A stretch of DNA of 64,000 nt from Cryptomeria japonica (taxonomy: Eukaryota > Streptophyta > Pinopsida > Cupressales > Cupressaceae). The stretch covers positions 667,867,852-667,931,851 of the forward strand of contig NC_081412.1 in assembly GCF_030272615.1 (NCBI RefSeq), in the 5' to 3' direction. The translations under genes were made by a program, and so were the position numbers. The notes under the pieces were generated by a model. The model was not told the origin of the DNA. It worked only from the letters and a program-made list of their open reading frames with translations, and did no database searches. Positions 23,525 through 36,490 of this stretch are shown one piece after another (within the stretch, counting starts at the first letter, position 1; every line of letters begins with the position of its first letter).

Positions 23525-25625
23525 GATTCCATTTTCACCCTACATAATTTGTAACATGACTACCCCATATTTGAGTGAAGATGTCCTTAAGGGTTGAGCA
23601 TCCATAAGTTTATCTATAGGGAGGTGTCCTCTCCAAGAATCTTCCCAAAAGATGTCAGACCGACCATCAAAGATATCCCATGAAAGATGTTTAAGTAGAA
23701 GTTTTCTACTATTCAAGATGAATTCCATATTCTAGAGCCTTTTGGGGTATTAGATGATCTAAAGATTCATTCTCTATTATCAGAGTCTAAGTATTTGAAC
23801 TACAATACCTTAACCCATTTTAGATACAAATGAGTATAGAATTTCCAGACTAGTTTCAGTCCAAGAGCTTGATTTTGCCACATCAAATTCCTAATAGCTA
23901 TGCTACAATACTATTTAGACTTGCAAATATTTTCCCAAGATATCATTAGAATTTCCTTTTTCTCTGCTACACCCGACTAGTAAAATATCCTCATGATTTG
24001 AACGATTTTTTTATTAGCCCCAACAGAAAGGGCAAGGCAGGAAAGAAGATAGATTGATATAGCTGATAGAATTGTCTTAATCATGACAAATCTCCCTACC
24101 CAAGAGAGCTGCTTTTCCTTCCATGAAGAAAACCTCTTTTCCATTTTTTTTATCTCAAAGGGTCCCATAATTTAGATGTGTGAATCCCTTGATCAAGAGG
24201 GATACCCAAATAGGTGCAAGGAAGCTTACCAATTTTGAAGTTGAACCTGCTAGCTATCTCCACTTAACTAGATCCAAGTTGAATTAGAATATTTCTGACT
24301 TTTCATTGCTCCCAACTTGACCTGAGGCCATCTCATACTGTTTGAGAATTTTCTTGAATTCTAGATCCTCTTTCAAACTGCTAGTACTTTAAAGTAGAGT
24401 ATCATCTGCAAACTATCAGAGTGTGCTGACATCCACAACAATGGTAATTTGAATGCCTTAAATTTTACCTAACCTCTTAGTAGTGCTAAGACCTCTCCCT
24501 ACAACTTCTGCCATAATTATAAACAAAATGGAGACAAAAGGTCTCCTTGTATTATCCCTCTAGACACTTCAAAAAATCCTTCTGGGGAGCCATTTAACAA
24601 TACTAAGAATCAAGGATTTGAGATGCAAAAGTAAATTTAGTTGATCCATTTATTGAAAAATCCAAATACCTCTAGGCATTTGCAAAGAAAGCACCAATCC
24701 ACTTTATCATAGGCTTTCTTGATATCTAGTTTGATGATCATACTAGGCATTTATTTCTTTGAATGGAGTGTAGATTGCCTCTTGTGCAATAATGACACCA
24801 TCCAAGATTGACTTGTTAGGAACAAAACCAATTTTCTCATTAGAAAAGATAGAGGGAAAAAACATTTCAAGTCTATTAGCCTTAATTTTAGAGAAATACT
24901 TATATAACATATTGTAAAGACAGATAGGGTGAAAATATTTCCATTTTGATGCATTTTCTTTTTTTGGTATTAGTGATGTGAAAGTGTTATTGATTTCTCT
25001 AAGGAGCCTTCCAATATATTGAGCAACAACCAATGTCCCAAGATTTTTACAAGAATCTAGCTATGAACCATCCAAACCCAATACCTATCAGCTTAGAATT
25101 GACCTAGAGCATATTCCACTTCTTTAGTTATTTTTGCATTGATCAACCGAGGGATGTTTTGGAGAAGGCATCTTTGGTTGGCTAACTCAGTCCCTTCCCA
25201 ATTATTTGGCACCCCTTTAAACTACTCAATGGGGTTTTATGCAATCATTATTAGATCTCTTCAATGATAGTTCCATCTTTTTTACATATTTTGGTTATTT
25301 TGTTTATTTCTCTTCGGTGCTTAACCGAATTATGGAAGAACTTGGAATTTTTTCACCTTCATCCAGCTAGGTTTCCTTGTAATTTTTCTTGTAGACTACT
25401 TCCCTATCTAATATATCCTCATATTCATGAAGAAGTTATTTTCCCCAAAAAAATCTTCCCTAGTCCACCCAACACTAAAAATTTGCTCATTCAGTGATGC
25501 CATATCAACTTCTATATGATGTTTTTTATCAAAAATATCTATGAACTACTCGTTGTTCTATTGTAAAAGCTTTTTCTTTGTGGCTTGGAGGTTGGATACT
25601 GCTGACCTTTTTCTGTCCACTTAAG
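23525..25625 (-). pseudogene. LINE (L1-type) ORF2 fragment, truncated at both ends
   Basis: Reading right to left: the linker before RT (KFFHNSVKHRREINKI, near 25340), RT start (SLIPKKENA...FFPSIFSNEKIGFVPNKSILDG, 24750-25030), the catalytic FADDTLL at about 24396-24412 and the thumb region (EKRFSSWKEKQLSWVGRF, 24100-24170). It stops after a segment (YGVVML..FWEDSWRGHLPI, 23540-23728) matching the region just before the zf-RVT domain of the LINE at 46276-50605. Endonuclease, zf-RVT, RNase H and a poly-A tail are missing. LINEs usually lose 5' ends, so loss of the 3' end suggests a later deletion or insertion. Many stops. Confidence 0.85.
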
Positions 25626-26464
25626 ATCCTATTTGAGACATTTTTTTTTGCATAACTTGTGTGTTATGTGCACCTGCATAACCTTCGTGTTATGCAAATT
25701 CCTTGTTGATAATTTGTAGAAGGACCTTTTTGCCTTTTCATCTTTTCGGGCCCTTGTGTTCTATTTTGAGTTGACTAGGTTGACCGGTCAACTCACTTAG
25801 GGATACTGGCTGGAGGGTTCCCTATCATTGGCGGGCTAGTTTCCCCTTTTCTTACCATTGGTTGGGAGACATTTCCATCTTTTTGGCCAAGTTTCAAAGA
25901 AGATCAATGTGCTTTTTGGATTTTCTTCAGTTCGATCTGAGTTATGCCTGAGCTAAAAAGGCAATTTTGTCACCCTTTCTGGGGAACTTCTCTTCTTTTC
26001 TCTTACAAAATTCTTTTTTTTTTTGCAACTGTAAAAATTTCTTTGCCCTACATTAATAAAGCTTATCTGTTTTACCTAGATTTAGTTATTTCAAGTCTAT
26101 GTGAATTATCAACTTTCTTTATGAATGCATCTATTATAGTTTTCTCAATTGTAGCTGATTGTCTTGAATCCATCTTTGAATATAATTTGTGAGCTAATTT
26201 CTAGCTCCCTTTGTATCTCATAAGAACTCCAACCTTCATTTTTTATTAGGTAACTGATTTAGATAGAATATTATGTATGCCTTGGATAGGTTTTGTTAAT
26301 GCCATGTGCAGTTATAGGCAATAAGATCATTTCAATCTAGGTGTGAACCTTTTTTCCTCTTTCAAGCATCCTTCTTTCTCCCTTTAACCTATCAAACCAA
26401 TAATAGATATTTCAATGTTGGTTTATTCCAACACTTGCACTCAAATTGGAAAGGAAGCTGACCT
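25626..26464. other. Spacer, no gene seen
   Basis: AT-rich with a perfect 14-bp palindrome GTTGACCGGTCAAC near 25773-25792. The right part should be the continuation of the copia interrupted by the chromovirus (gag on the other side at 32575-33606), but no protein match to it was recognisable here. Confidence 0.4.
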
Positions 26465-27208
26465 TCTAATGCAAGATCATCCCTAGTTCACAGCAATCAT
26501 GCATCAACCAAAAATATTTCCTTTCTGTTTTGTTTGCAGTTTCAGTTTTCCTTTCTGTGTGTCCCAGTTTTGGCTCACCAGATCCTGCGGAGTTGGATTT
26601 TACTTGAAGACTTTCTCATATTTCTTTCTTTCAGACTGCATCACATTTGGATCACTTTCTAACAAGATATCGTTATTGGTTTCCTGGATAGTTTCTTGTT
26701 ACTGGTTCTACAAAACCCATTATGAAGCTTGCAGAGCCTTGGGCATTGATCTCAATGATGCTTGGCATGTGGCCGACCTTCTACATTTCATCCTTTGGAT
26801 TTTCTAGAGGAATCTCTTGGCAGAGGCCAACCTTATTCATTTTGTAGGTTAGGTCTTGTTCTTCAGGTTTTGATCCTTTTTGGGCCGACTGGATCCTTTG
26901 GATCGATATATATTTGTAATCATGCTTTAGGATGTAACAAAATTCAGCATCAAGAAGTATCAGATAGATAGACTATTCCTAGAAGATAGATCTTTTGATT
27001 CAAGGTCCTAGTGTGATTTGTTCTACTAGGCATGTGTGCTGGGATGTTGTAACCCTATTGTTATCAGCTAGATGTAATCAAATTTCATGCAATAAAACTA
27101 TCTATTTTACATTGCCTCTATCATATCTGTGTGTTTCTGTTGTGTTTACTCTTGCTGACTAGTTTAGACTGATCTCCTTGAGGTCCCTCTTCACCAGTGA
27201 CTGCTTCA
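26465..27208 (+). repeat. 5' LTR of the chromovirus
   Basis: About 744 bp, ending CTGCTTCA before the primer site. It aligns along its length with 31773-32552, except that at 26900-26915 it has only about five AT units where the 3' LTR has a long run. Confidence 0.82.
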
Positions 27209-27210
27209 AG

Positions 27211-27222
27211 TGGCATCAGAGT
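27211..27222 (+). other. Primer-binding site, decayed tRNA-Met type
   Basis: TGGCATCAGAGT, two mismatches from TGGTATCAGAGC, 2 nt after the LTR. Confidence 0.75.
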
Positions 27223-27475
27223 GAAGTTTTATTCTGGAGGTTGCATGTCCTAAATTTTGTTGTAAGGTGGAGGATTGCGGATCCGATCTGCAATTGCAGA
27301 GGACTAGCATGAATCAATGACATGAAAAAATAGGAATGCTGGAGCGCGTGGGAATGCAGACCCTATTGTGATGGATATGTTGTGAGGAATAGCAACCCAG
27401 TTAGAAGTCGTGAAGACATCCCAGAGAAGAGGCCGACATATTGAAGATGTAAGCTAAGATGAAGGAGAAGAAGCC

Positions 27476-30400
27476 TTGACAGAACAAGCGAACCTACTGA
27501 CAGTTGATCCTGATGAAGAAAGGTTTTTAAGGGTTTTGAGTAGGGTGAACACTAAACCTCATTTTACCCCACCGAAATATGATGAAAAGTTAGACTCAGA
27601 TGAATTGATGGACCGGATCTCAGAGATGGAGAAGTATTTTGATTTTGAAAACACTGCAGAAGAGAGGAAGGTGAAATATGTCTGTACCTGAGTCTAAGGT
27701 CATGCATATCTTTGGTGGGAGCATTTGCAAGTTGATAGACAAAGAAGAGGTAAAGAGAAGATTAAGACGGGGGATCAGATGATTACTAAGCTAAAATCAA
27801 AGTTTGTTCTGATGAATTATCAAGTGGATTTGTTCTAAAAATTGTAGAACTTGAGACAGAAGGAATCTAGTGTGAAGGAATACACCGAAACATTTTACAA
27901 GTTGAACATCAGATCCATACATGTTGATGATGAAGTTGAACAAGTTGCAAGATATTTTAACAGATTATGGATATCTATACAAGATGAACTCAGTATGATC
28001 AAATTAGAGAGTGTTGAAGAGGCTTACCAGTATGCACTAAAGGCTGAAGAGAAATTGAACAAAAGACATGAGCAGAGACAGAGAGGTAGAGGTGGAAGGT
28101 TTACCGGAGGAAGAATTCAAGAAGGAAGAGGATATACCAGAGGAAGAGGAACCAATATAGATCAGAGCAAGGACAAGGAAGTGAGAAAAGAAAGTAATTC
28201 ATATAAGAAGGATGATAGAAAATTCTACTAGAGGAGAGAACCAGATGGTTACTGGAATGAGAACTTTGGAAGACAAGACAAGAGGACATTTAGAGGAACT
28301 TGCTTTAAGTGTGGAGGAGAAGGACATCGTGCATTTGAATGTATGAAGAAAGAGGCTACTGGAAGAGTAGTGGTGAAAGAAAACCCCAACGGATCAGACA
28401 ATAAACTAGAAGATAGAGAACTGTTGATGACGAGGAGAGCTTTGTGTTATACAGGAGAAGATGAAGAACCCTTATAGAGGAAGAACCTATTCAAGACTAG
28501 ATGTAAGGTATCCGATAAGTGTTGTAAAGTTGTTATTGATAGTGGTAGTTCATATAATCTTGTTTTAGAAGAGATGGTGAATAGATTGAAATTGGAGAGA
28601 TTGAAACACCCTAGGCCTTATCAAATAACATGGATTTAGGATGAACATAAGTTGTTAGTAAGTGAACAGTGTTTGGTAAAATTAAAAATTGAGAATTATC
28701 ATGATGAAGTTTTGTGTGATATTATGCCTATGGATATTTGTCATCTTTTGTTGGGAAGACCTTGGTAGTTTGATAGATAGGCAGTACACGATGGGAGGAA
28801 GAACACATACACTATTGTGGCCAATGGGATGAAGCAAATCTAGTTACCTTTGGAGGAACCTTTGAAGGGTGAAGTATGTACAAATACCAAAATCTATTTA
28901 GTGGATTGAAGGAAATTCATGAATCGACTGAGACATGAGAATGTGTGTTTTTCCTTGATTCCTAAGAAGACTGAGAGACCAGAACCAGAAGGAGAACACC
29001 CAACAAAGATAAGAGTTTTGTTGACAGAATATGAGGACATCATTTCAGATAATGTACCTGATGGATTGCCACATGTTAGAAGTATTAGTCATTGCATGGA
29101 CTTGGTCCTCAGAGCTAGTTTGCCTAATAAAGATGCACACCAATTAACACCGACAGAGAATGAAGAATTGAATAGACAAGTGCAGGAGCTGTTAAGAAAA
29201 GGTTTGATCAGGGAGAGTCCGAGCCCTTGTGCAGTACCAACAATTTTAGCACCTAAGAAGAATAGAGAATGGAGGATGTGTACTGATTCAAGAGCAATAA
29301 ATAAGATCATAGTAAACTACATGTTTCCTTTTACTAGGATGGATGACATAATGGACTGTTTGAGTCGAGCAAAATACTTTACAAAGATATATTTGAAGAG
29401 TGGATATCATCAAATCAGGATTAGAGAATGTGATGAGTGGAAGACAACATTTAGGACAAATGAAGGACTATATGAATGGTTGGTGATGCCTTTTGGATTG
29501 ACTAATGCACTGAGCACTTTCATGAGGCTGATGAATGAGGTATTAAAGAAATTATTGTGTAAGTTTGTTATTGTGTATTTGGATGAAATTCAATTTTTCA
29601 GTAGGACAAAAGAGGAGCATTTGTTGGAGTTAAGATAAGTTTTACAGAGGTTGAGAGATGAAAAGTTGCTGATCAATATAAAGAAGTGTACTTTCATGAA
29701 GGATGAGTTAGTCTATTTGGGCTTTGTGATATTTGAATATGGTTTGAAGATGGACCCTGAGAAAGTGAAAGCCATTGTTGTCTGGCCTACACTAGAAAGC
29801 ATTGGAGAGGTAAGATCATTTCATGAGTTGGCTAGTTTTTACTAAAAGTTTATAAAAAATTTCAGTTAAGTTTGTAACCCTATGACCAAGACCATGAGGG
29901 GAGATCAGAAGGAATTCAAGTGGACCACTAGAGCAAACAAAAGTTTTGAATTGTTGAAGCAAAAAGTGACTGAGCATCCTGTGTTAGCTTTACCGGATTT
30001 CAATAAGGTATTCCAAGTGGATTGTGATGCTAGTGGAGCAGCAATAGGAGTAGTTTTGAGTCAAGAAGGGAGAGAAGTAGCATATTTCAATGAGAGATTG
30101 AATAATACCCGAAAGAGATATTCAGTGTATGATCAAGAATTTTATGCCACAGTTCAAGCCTTGAAGAAATAGAGACACTATTTGTTGCCTAAGGAGTTTG
30201 TGTTGTATACAGATCATCAAGCTTTGCAGTATTTGAACAGTCAGAGTAAGTTGAACCAAAGACATATGAGATGGGTAGAATTCTTGCAGAATTACACCTT
30301 TGTGTTGAAGCATGGTAGTGGGAAATCTAACAAAGTTGTTGATGAATTGAGTAGGAGAGGGAATTTACTGACAGAAATGAGAGTGACAGTATTAGGTTTT

Positions 30401-31720
30401 GAAGATTTAAAGACCTTGTATGATGGAGACCCGGATTTTGCAGAACTTTGGAAAACATGTAGAGAACCAGTTATGGTTGATAGAAGCAATGGTTGGATTA
30501 TTTCATTCAGGATGAGATGTTATTCAAGGGAGTTCAATTATGGATACCTAAAAGTTCTATGAGAGAGAACCTAATGAAAGAGAAGCATGGTGGAGGTTTA
30601 GCTGGACATTTTGGCATTGATAAAACAATTGCATTGGTGAGTGAGCAGTACTTTTGGCCCTAGATTCATAAGGTTGTTAAGAGATATGTGCAGAGTTGTA
30701 GAGTTTGTCAAGTTGCGAAAGGTAGTAGTCAAAATGTGGGATTGTATAAACCTTTGACAGCATCGGTAAGACCTTGGGAGGATATAAGCACGGATTTTGT
30801 GCTGGGATTGCCTAAGACACTAAGAGGGAATGATTCTATATTTGTTGGCATGGATTACCTAAGAGCATAGTTTTAGACAGAGACACTAAGTTTGTTGGCT
30901 ATTTTTGGAGAACACTTTGGAAAAAGATGAAGACAAATTTGAAGTTCAGTTCTACTTTTCATCCACAGACTGATGGACAAATAGAAATAGTTAATCAGAG
31001 TTTGGGAAACTTGTTGAGATGTTTAGTGGGAGATAAAAATGGAAGTTGGGATTTGATCCTTGCACAAGAAGAGTTTTCCTATAACAATTCAGTGAATAGA
31101 AGTACTAGAAAAAACACCTTTTGAGATTGTTACCGGAGTGCATCCTACAGGAATAGCAGAAATGAGAGACATTGGCAGTGAAGACCGGAAGAGTTCAGAA
31201 GCAGAAGATTTTGCAGATCACATGGCAACATTGCATATTCAGGTTAAACAACATTTGGAAGACATGAAAAAAAAATATAAGGATAAGGCAGATGAGAAGA
31301 GGACATATAAGGAATTTGAAGTTGGCGATGAAGTGATGTTGTACTTGAGAAAAGAGAGATTATCGGTTGGAACTTATAGTAAGCTGTAGATGAAGAATTT
31401 GGACCCTATAAGATTTTGAGAAAGTTTAGTTATGGAAATACATATGAAGTGGAGCTACCGGATAGTCTAAGTATTTCACCTATATTCAAAATTGCATATC
31501 TTCATGAGTACTATGAACTGGAATTAAGTGAGGACAATGTTGTAGACTAGGAGAAACAATTGCCCTAGAAGGAACCATATCAGATTGAAGAGATTTTGGA
31601 TAGTAGGATTGGACAATGTACCTAAAATAGTCAGTACAAAGAATATCTTGTGAAGTGGAAGATTATACTAGTTGAAGATTCATCTTGGATTTTTCAGGAA
31701 GAGGTCGACTGCCTTGGTTT
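27476..31720 (+). pseudogene. Chromovirus gag-pol remnant
   Basis: Order seen: Gag with an Arg/Gly-rich tail (RGRGGRFTGGR, near 28085); CCHC knuckle CFKCGGEGHRAFEC (about 28302-28343); protease VIDSGSSYNLV (about 28530); RT 28919-29640; RNase H (FQVDCDASGAAIGVVLS; YTDHQAL); integrase zinc region ([19 protein letters not shown]) and core ([18 protein letters not shown]); and a C-terminal chromodomain-like segment (EYLVKWKIILVEDSSWI, about 31640-31695). Two RT catalytic aspartates are lost: the first motif reads KIYLKSGY where relatives have KIDL, and the active site reads YLDEI where YLDDI is normal. Stops such as RPW-TAG-FDR-TAG fit loss of glutamine codons. Not functional. Confidence 0.88.
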
Positions 31721-31772
31721 CCCTTTGACCCAGCAAAGTGAGAGGCTCACTTTTTCATTAACCCCAAATGTC

Positions 31773-32167
31773 TGTAGTAGGAGCATCCTCAGTTCACATA
31801 AATCTTGCATCAACCATAAACATTTCCTTTCTGTTTTGTTTGCAGTTTTAGTTTTCCTTTTTGTGTGTCCTGGTTTTGGCTCACTAGATCCTGTGGAGTT
31901 GGATTCTACTTGAAGACTTGATCATATTTCTTTCGCTATTGGTTTCCTGGACAGTTTCTTGTTATCGGTTCTATTGGAACCCATTTCGAAGCTTGCAGAG
32001 CCTTGGGTGTTGATCTTGATGTTGCTTGGCGTGTGGCCGACCTTCTAAATTTTATCCTTTGGATTTTCTAGAGGAATATCTTAGCAAAGGCCGACCTTAT
32101 TCATTTTGCATGTTAGATCTTGTTCTTCGAGTTTTGATCCTTTTTGGACCAACTGGATCCTTTGGAT

Positions 32168-32261
<94 letters not shown>

Positions 32262-32552
32262 AATCATGCTTTAAAATGTAATAAAATTCAGAATCAAGAA
32301 GTATCAGATAGATAGAGTGTTCCTAGAAGATATATCTTTCAATTCAAGGTCTCGGTGTGACTTGTTCTACCAAGCCTGTGCGCAAGTATGTTGTAACCCA
32401 ATTGTTACTGGTTGGATGTAATCATATTTCATGCAATAAAACTATCTATTTTGCATTGCCTCCATCATATTTGTGTGTTTCCATTATGTTTACTCTTCCT
32501 GACTGGTTTGGACTGATCTCCTTGAGGTCCCTCCTCACTGGTGACTACTTCA
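31773..32552 (+). repeat. 3' LTR of the chromovirus
   Basis: About 780 bp, ending CTACTTCA. Matches the 5' LTR but contains the AT microsatellite at 32170-32257. Confidence 0.82.
32170..32257. repeat. (AT)n microsatellite inside the 3' LTR
   Basis: About 44 uninterrupted AT units. The equivalent place in the 5' LTR has about five, so the run grew in this copy. Confidence 0.95.
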
Positions 32553-32574
32553 AACCTTCTCTAGAGACTCAACC

Positions 32575-33606
32575 TCACTTCTGCAAGTCCCACACTTGGG
32601 AGGTTGTTTCCATGTTGCACAAGGTTGATGATAAAAAAGCTTGTCCTTTATGTGTGTGATTATTTCCCTTATAAATTTCCTTTTCTTTGGAGGACGAAGG
32701 AGAAGTTGAAGTAGACATTCTAAATGGTAGGTTGATTTTGTTCTTCTCAAGAAGATGCTTCAACTCATCAACATCCTTCTTGTAACAATAGTGTTCTTCA
32801 TGTCCAAACTTCTTGAAATATGCACAAAAATAATTCTCCTTAGATGATTTCCCCTTGGATGAGGATGAGGATGCAAAATCACTTTGTTGTGAAGAGGGTG
32901 GTTGTGTTGTCTCTTGTTGTGGCTTTGTCTTAGAGTGCCTTTTCTTCTTGTTGGAGCCCTTTCCTTGATTCTCTTGATTATCCACCAAAGCCATTGACTT
33001 TGAAGACTTGAGAATCCCCATTTGCCTCAACTTATCTTGCTCAAGAATCAACAATTATGTCAATTTAGCAAAAAATGGTACTTGGTATGAACTTCTTGTC
33101 AATCTTTGAGTATGGAAGCTAGAGACAAAGGCTGCATATTCAAATGGAAGCTTGTGCACCAAATTGAAAATCAATTGATCATCATCCTTGGTTATACCAC
33201 AATCCATAAGTTGTGCTCTAAGCTCATTGGCTTTGGTTACATAATCCTCAAAGGAATCAAAATTCTTGGGATCAAGGTTAGAGAGTGTGCTATCAAGCAT
33301 GTGCCCCTTAACCTTATCAACTTTGCCGTACAAAGAAAAAAATTTGTCCCAAGCCTCTTTGACTATTTTACATTTTTCAATATGGAAGATGAGATATTTT
33401 GAAATATATTTCCTTAAAGTACCAATAGCTAGATAGTTTTTAAGAATCCAATCTTCTTGAGCATTAGAATCTTTAGGATTTGCAGGTGTTGTTATTGTTC
33501 CATCAACATATTGTATCAAACCTTTTTCCATTAACTTACTCCAAGCATCAATTTTCCAAGAAGCATAGTTATGTGTAGTTAGCAAAGAAAACTTAGTTGA
33601 AACCAT
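32575..33606 (-). pseudogene. Copia gag remnant (third copia family)
   Basis: On the minus strand the Gag begins at the ATG at 33606 (MVSTKFSLLTTHNYASWKID), the usual N-terminal motif of copia Gag, followed by a UBN2-like helical domain (WDKFFSLYGK, FEDYVTKANELRAQL, PFEYAAFVSSF). A single TAA at 33055-33057 breaks the frame, which then continues through a basic Gln/Ser-rich linker to a zinc knuckle reading CAYFKKFGHEEHYC, where the second cysteine is phenylalanine. It ends at the chromovirus boundary, which apparently interrupted this element just past the knuckle. The protease and pol expected beyond 26464 were not recognised. Family differs from copia-A and C2. Confidence 0.82.
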
Positions 33607-35313
33607 GATAAAACATAAGAGAACAAGAGAAACCACACCACCCCCCCCCCCGAAAAAAAAGAAAAAGAAGAAGATAATTTTGGCACTTTATGTGTAGAGT
33701 GTATACAATGAACCACTTGCAATCAATGGAAAAGTGGACTTTTGATTTGTGTTTTACAACTGCCACAATTAGGGTCTTATAGACTCAAATAAAAAACTCC
33801 AAGAAGTTACAAGTACCAAATGGGTCAAAATATGACCAAATATTGAAAGTACAATATCCACTCAAAATCTCTACAAAATGATAGCAGATTATGAAAGTAG
33901 ATGAAAAATTATGCATTTAAAAAAAAATGACACTGGAAAAGGAGGTCGTATGAGCTCGAATAGAGCCTTTGAAATTGCAAAAATGAGGATTAGATAGGTA
34001 CACTCACCAAAAAATAAAAATTGTGAAAACTCTATCCACCAAAATTAGAAAATAGCACCACTAATGTGAAGAGCATAAAAAATTATCCCAAATTAAAAAA
34101 AATACACCCAAAAAGGAGAAAAATTGAGCAAGTTATGGCCCTATGAAGTTTGCCTGCTAAATGAAAAATTGCATTGGAGAGGGGGTAAAAAAATTTCAAA
34201 AATTTGCTGATGTAGGTTGATGTCATCATTTTAGGATCTTAAAATTGACGATCTATGACCATTGTAAAAACTTCCCTTCCATGCGTGTGTGTACTGTCCA
34301 TATAGTACAAATGATTACGTGTGTGGTGACTGGGTGTTCGGTCAATGACTATGCAGTACAACGATCTACCACATGGAAGTATGATAACTAATGTCGTAGA
34401 TTATGTGGCAATATAGGTGGCAAGTGACTGGTTAGGGGTGACAATACATGTGTCCAATGACTTGGCATTGATGGGGTGTCCATACTTACAACAAGGCCCA
34501 ACCTATAGTTGCCACATGGCACTGATGTGGTGACCGTACTGTGCAAAGGGGATGAATAACAAGGCACATCGTGGCACTGCGTTGAGCCGAGGTGGTAGAC
34601 CAGAGTTGGGGGGCAGTCACTGGAGCTACGATGGAGCCGGGGGGCCAACCAGAACGCGGGTTGAGGTAGTTGGGACTACAGGTGCTGACAACGCGTAGGA
34701 TGCTAGAGAAGTAGGGTCACCGACAGGTGACTGATGGTTGCAGCGGTAGGGGTTGGGAATTGCAGGTAGGCGACGCTGTGAGGAGTTGACGAGAGTGGTC
34801 GAAAGAACTAGGAGTCTTGGTGGACCATAAGCCAAAAAAGAAGATCCTGGTGGGTTGGGTAGGTGGTACAACCCTACATGTTGCGCAGGGTATGACCCCT
34901 ACAAAAAAACATTGCAGTATTGTGTGGGGGGGTGGGAACCCCCTCAAAAAATATAAAAATATTTTAAATTATTTAAAAATAATAATTTCAATACACTTTA
35001 AAAAAAATAAAATCTACGAATTAAAAATTGATTTTTTTTGAAAAATATATTTGCTGAAAATATTTTTTAAATAATTTTTTTTACAAAATTTGTATCATAT
35101 ATCCAAATTGGTTGAATTTTTCCTCCAAGGCCCGAAATTCAACTTTCACCAAAAGTAGACGAATTTATACTCAAAATTCATGGAAACAGGCTCCCAGATG
35201 CAATGGTAAGGTCGAAATCGCTATAGGATGTCCCCAAAACACACAAATCTCCAGATTCGAAAAAAGAATGCTCCAAAATGACTAATCAATGAAGCCCCAA
35301 TGGATTTGTACCA
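33607..35313. other. Unassigned region between copia gag and its probable LTR
   Basis: About 1.7 kb with no convincing gene. It has a C12 run followed by A8 near 33641-33660, a GC-rich, TCA/GTGG-rich stretch at 34250-34900, then AT-rich DNA. If the LTR at 35314 belongs to the gag at 32575-33606, this is its leader, unusually long and perhaps enlarged by an insertion at 34250-34900. Confidence 0.45.
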
Positions 35314-35795
35314 TGTAAGAATTTGTTGAAAATAGCCAAGATCAAGAGCACATTTAATAGCACAAAAGAGAGACTAAATATATTGATAAGAATAAACTGT
35401 ATTCAAATCAAGATGCAAAATAAGATCAACCAGATCATCAAAAAATTACATACAATGTAGATGAGCCTACTTATAAAGGCAAGGCTAAGAGACAAGAGAG
35501 CACACAATGATGACATGTGGCTCAATGAGATGCAAGGGTAGGTAAGATAAATAATAAAATATTCCACATGAGGTGGATCACCCACCGATTGTGGAATTAT
35601 CATCCCACAATTAGTGGATATGATAAACTAACAACAATATCACACCATAAAAGATGGAATTTCTCCTACATACACACTTCCAATGTATGCACATCTCTAA
35701 GTGTCTCGTATGCAAACTACGATGGTATGCATTTACCTAAGTCAACATAAGTAAGGTGTAATTATATCCTATATGAATAAATAATTATACCAACA
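35314..35795 (-). repeat. Probable 5' LTR of the third copia
   Basis: About 482 bp. On the minus strand it begins TGTTGGTATAATTATTTATT and ends with CTTACA, followed at once by TGGTACAAATCC, which resembles a decayed tRNA-Met primer site. No second LTR is in view, so the call rests on the ends, the primer-like site and the correctly oriented gag downstream. Confidence 0.6.
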
Positions 35796-35838
35796 ATTGT
35801 TCATATGGGGCGCTAAGGGGCCACACATTTGTGAGTTT

Positions 35839-35886
35839 ACCATATGACCCCTTAGGACATCATATTATCCTAAGGGGTCATATGGT
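35839..35886. repeat. Perfect 19-bp inverted repeat
   Basis: Arms ACCATATGACCCCTTAGGA (35839-35857) and its exact complement (35868-35886), with a 10-nt AT-rich loop. A further partial copy of the arm (TCCTAAGGGGTTATG) follows at about 35888. Could form a strong hairpin; function unknown. Confidence 0.9.
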
Positions 35887-36484
35887 GTCCTAAGGGGTTA
35901 TGTCGTGTACTAGGATGCTAAAAGGGGTCATAGAGGTATTAATTTAAATTGAGTTTAAGTTGACTTAAGTGGACATAGTTTAACATTTTCTATTGTTTTG
36001 TTATGTAATATAAAAAAAATTCCGAAGTTTTCTAGATTTTTTTTTTCTAATAATTTTGTAACTTATTTTCTATTTTTTTTCGTTATCTAATTTTTCCTAA
36101 AAATTTTAATGTTAACTAATTTTTCCTAAAAATTTTCTAACTTTTTTCTAAAATGTTTAAAATAAATATTAAATATACAATTATTTATTTGAAAAAACTA
36201 AAAACAAAAGAAAACTCTTTTATTTTCTATTTTAAAAAATAAATCTAACAACAAATCAAAATAATACAAAAAAATAACATAATTAAAAAAGAAAAGGGCA
36301 ATTTTATGCACCTGGAATAATGTAGGTCAAATGATGAGTGCTGAAGAGCGTTAATGAGTGCTAACATGAACTGGTGACAAAAAGTACAAAGGGTTTCACT
36401 CTAACTACCCTAGTGGAGGCCAGACTGATAGTTGAGAATGACATCTCAACTAGACTTATATAACGGTAGTTAAAAAAAATGGTT
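35887..36484. other. AT-rich spacer, no gene seen
   Basis: Very AT-rich with repeated CTAATTTTTCCTAAAAATTTT units at about 36085-36145. The left end of element A should lie near the right part, but no terminal repeat matching B's was found. Confidence 0.45.
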
Positions 36485-36490
36485 TAATTA

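Larger units (their letters stand above)
26465..32552 (+). mobile_element. Ty3/gypsy chromovirus with both LTRs
   Basis: Two direct LTRs flank gag-pol, with a tRNA-Met-like primer site 2 nt inside the 5' LTR. Flanks read GACCT on the left and AACCT on the right, compatible with a decayed 5-bp target duplication. Domain order protease, RT, RNase H, integrase, chromodomain defines the chromovirus branch. LTR starts are placed by alignment and may be off by a few bases. Many stops; inactive. Confidence 0.88.
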
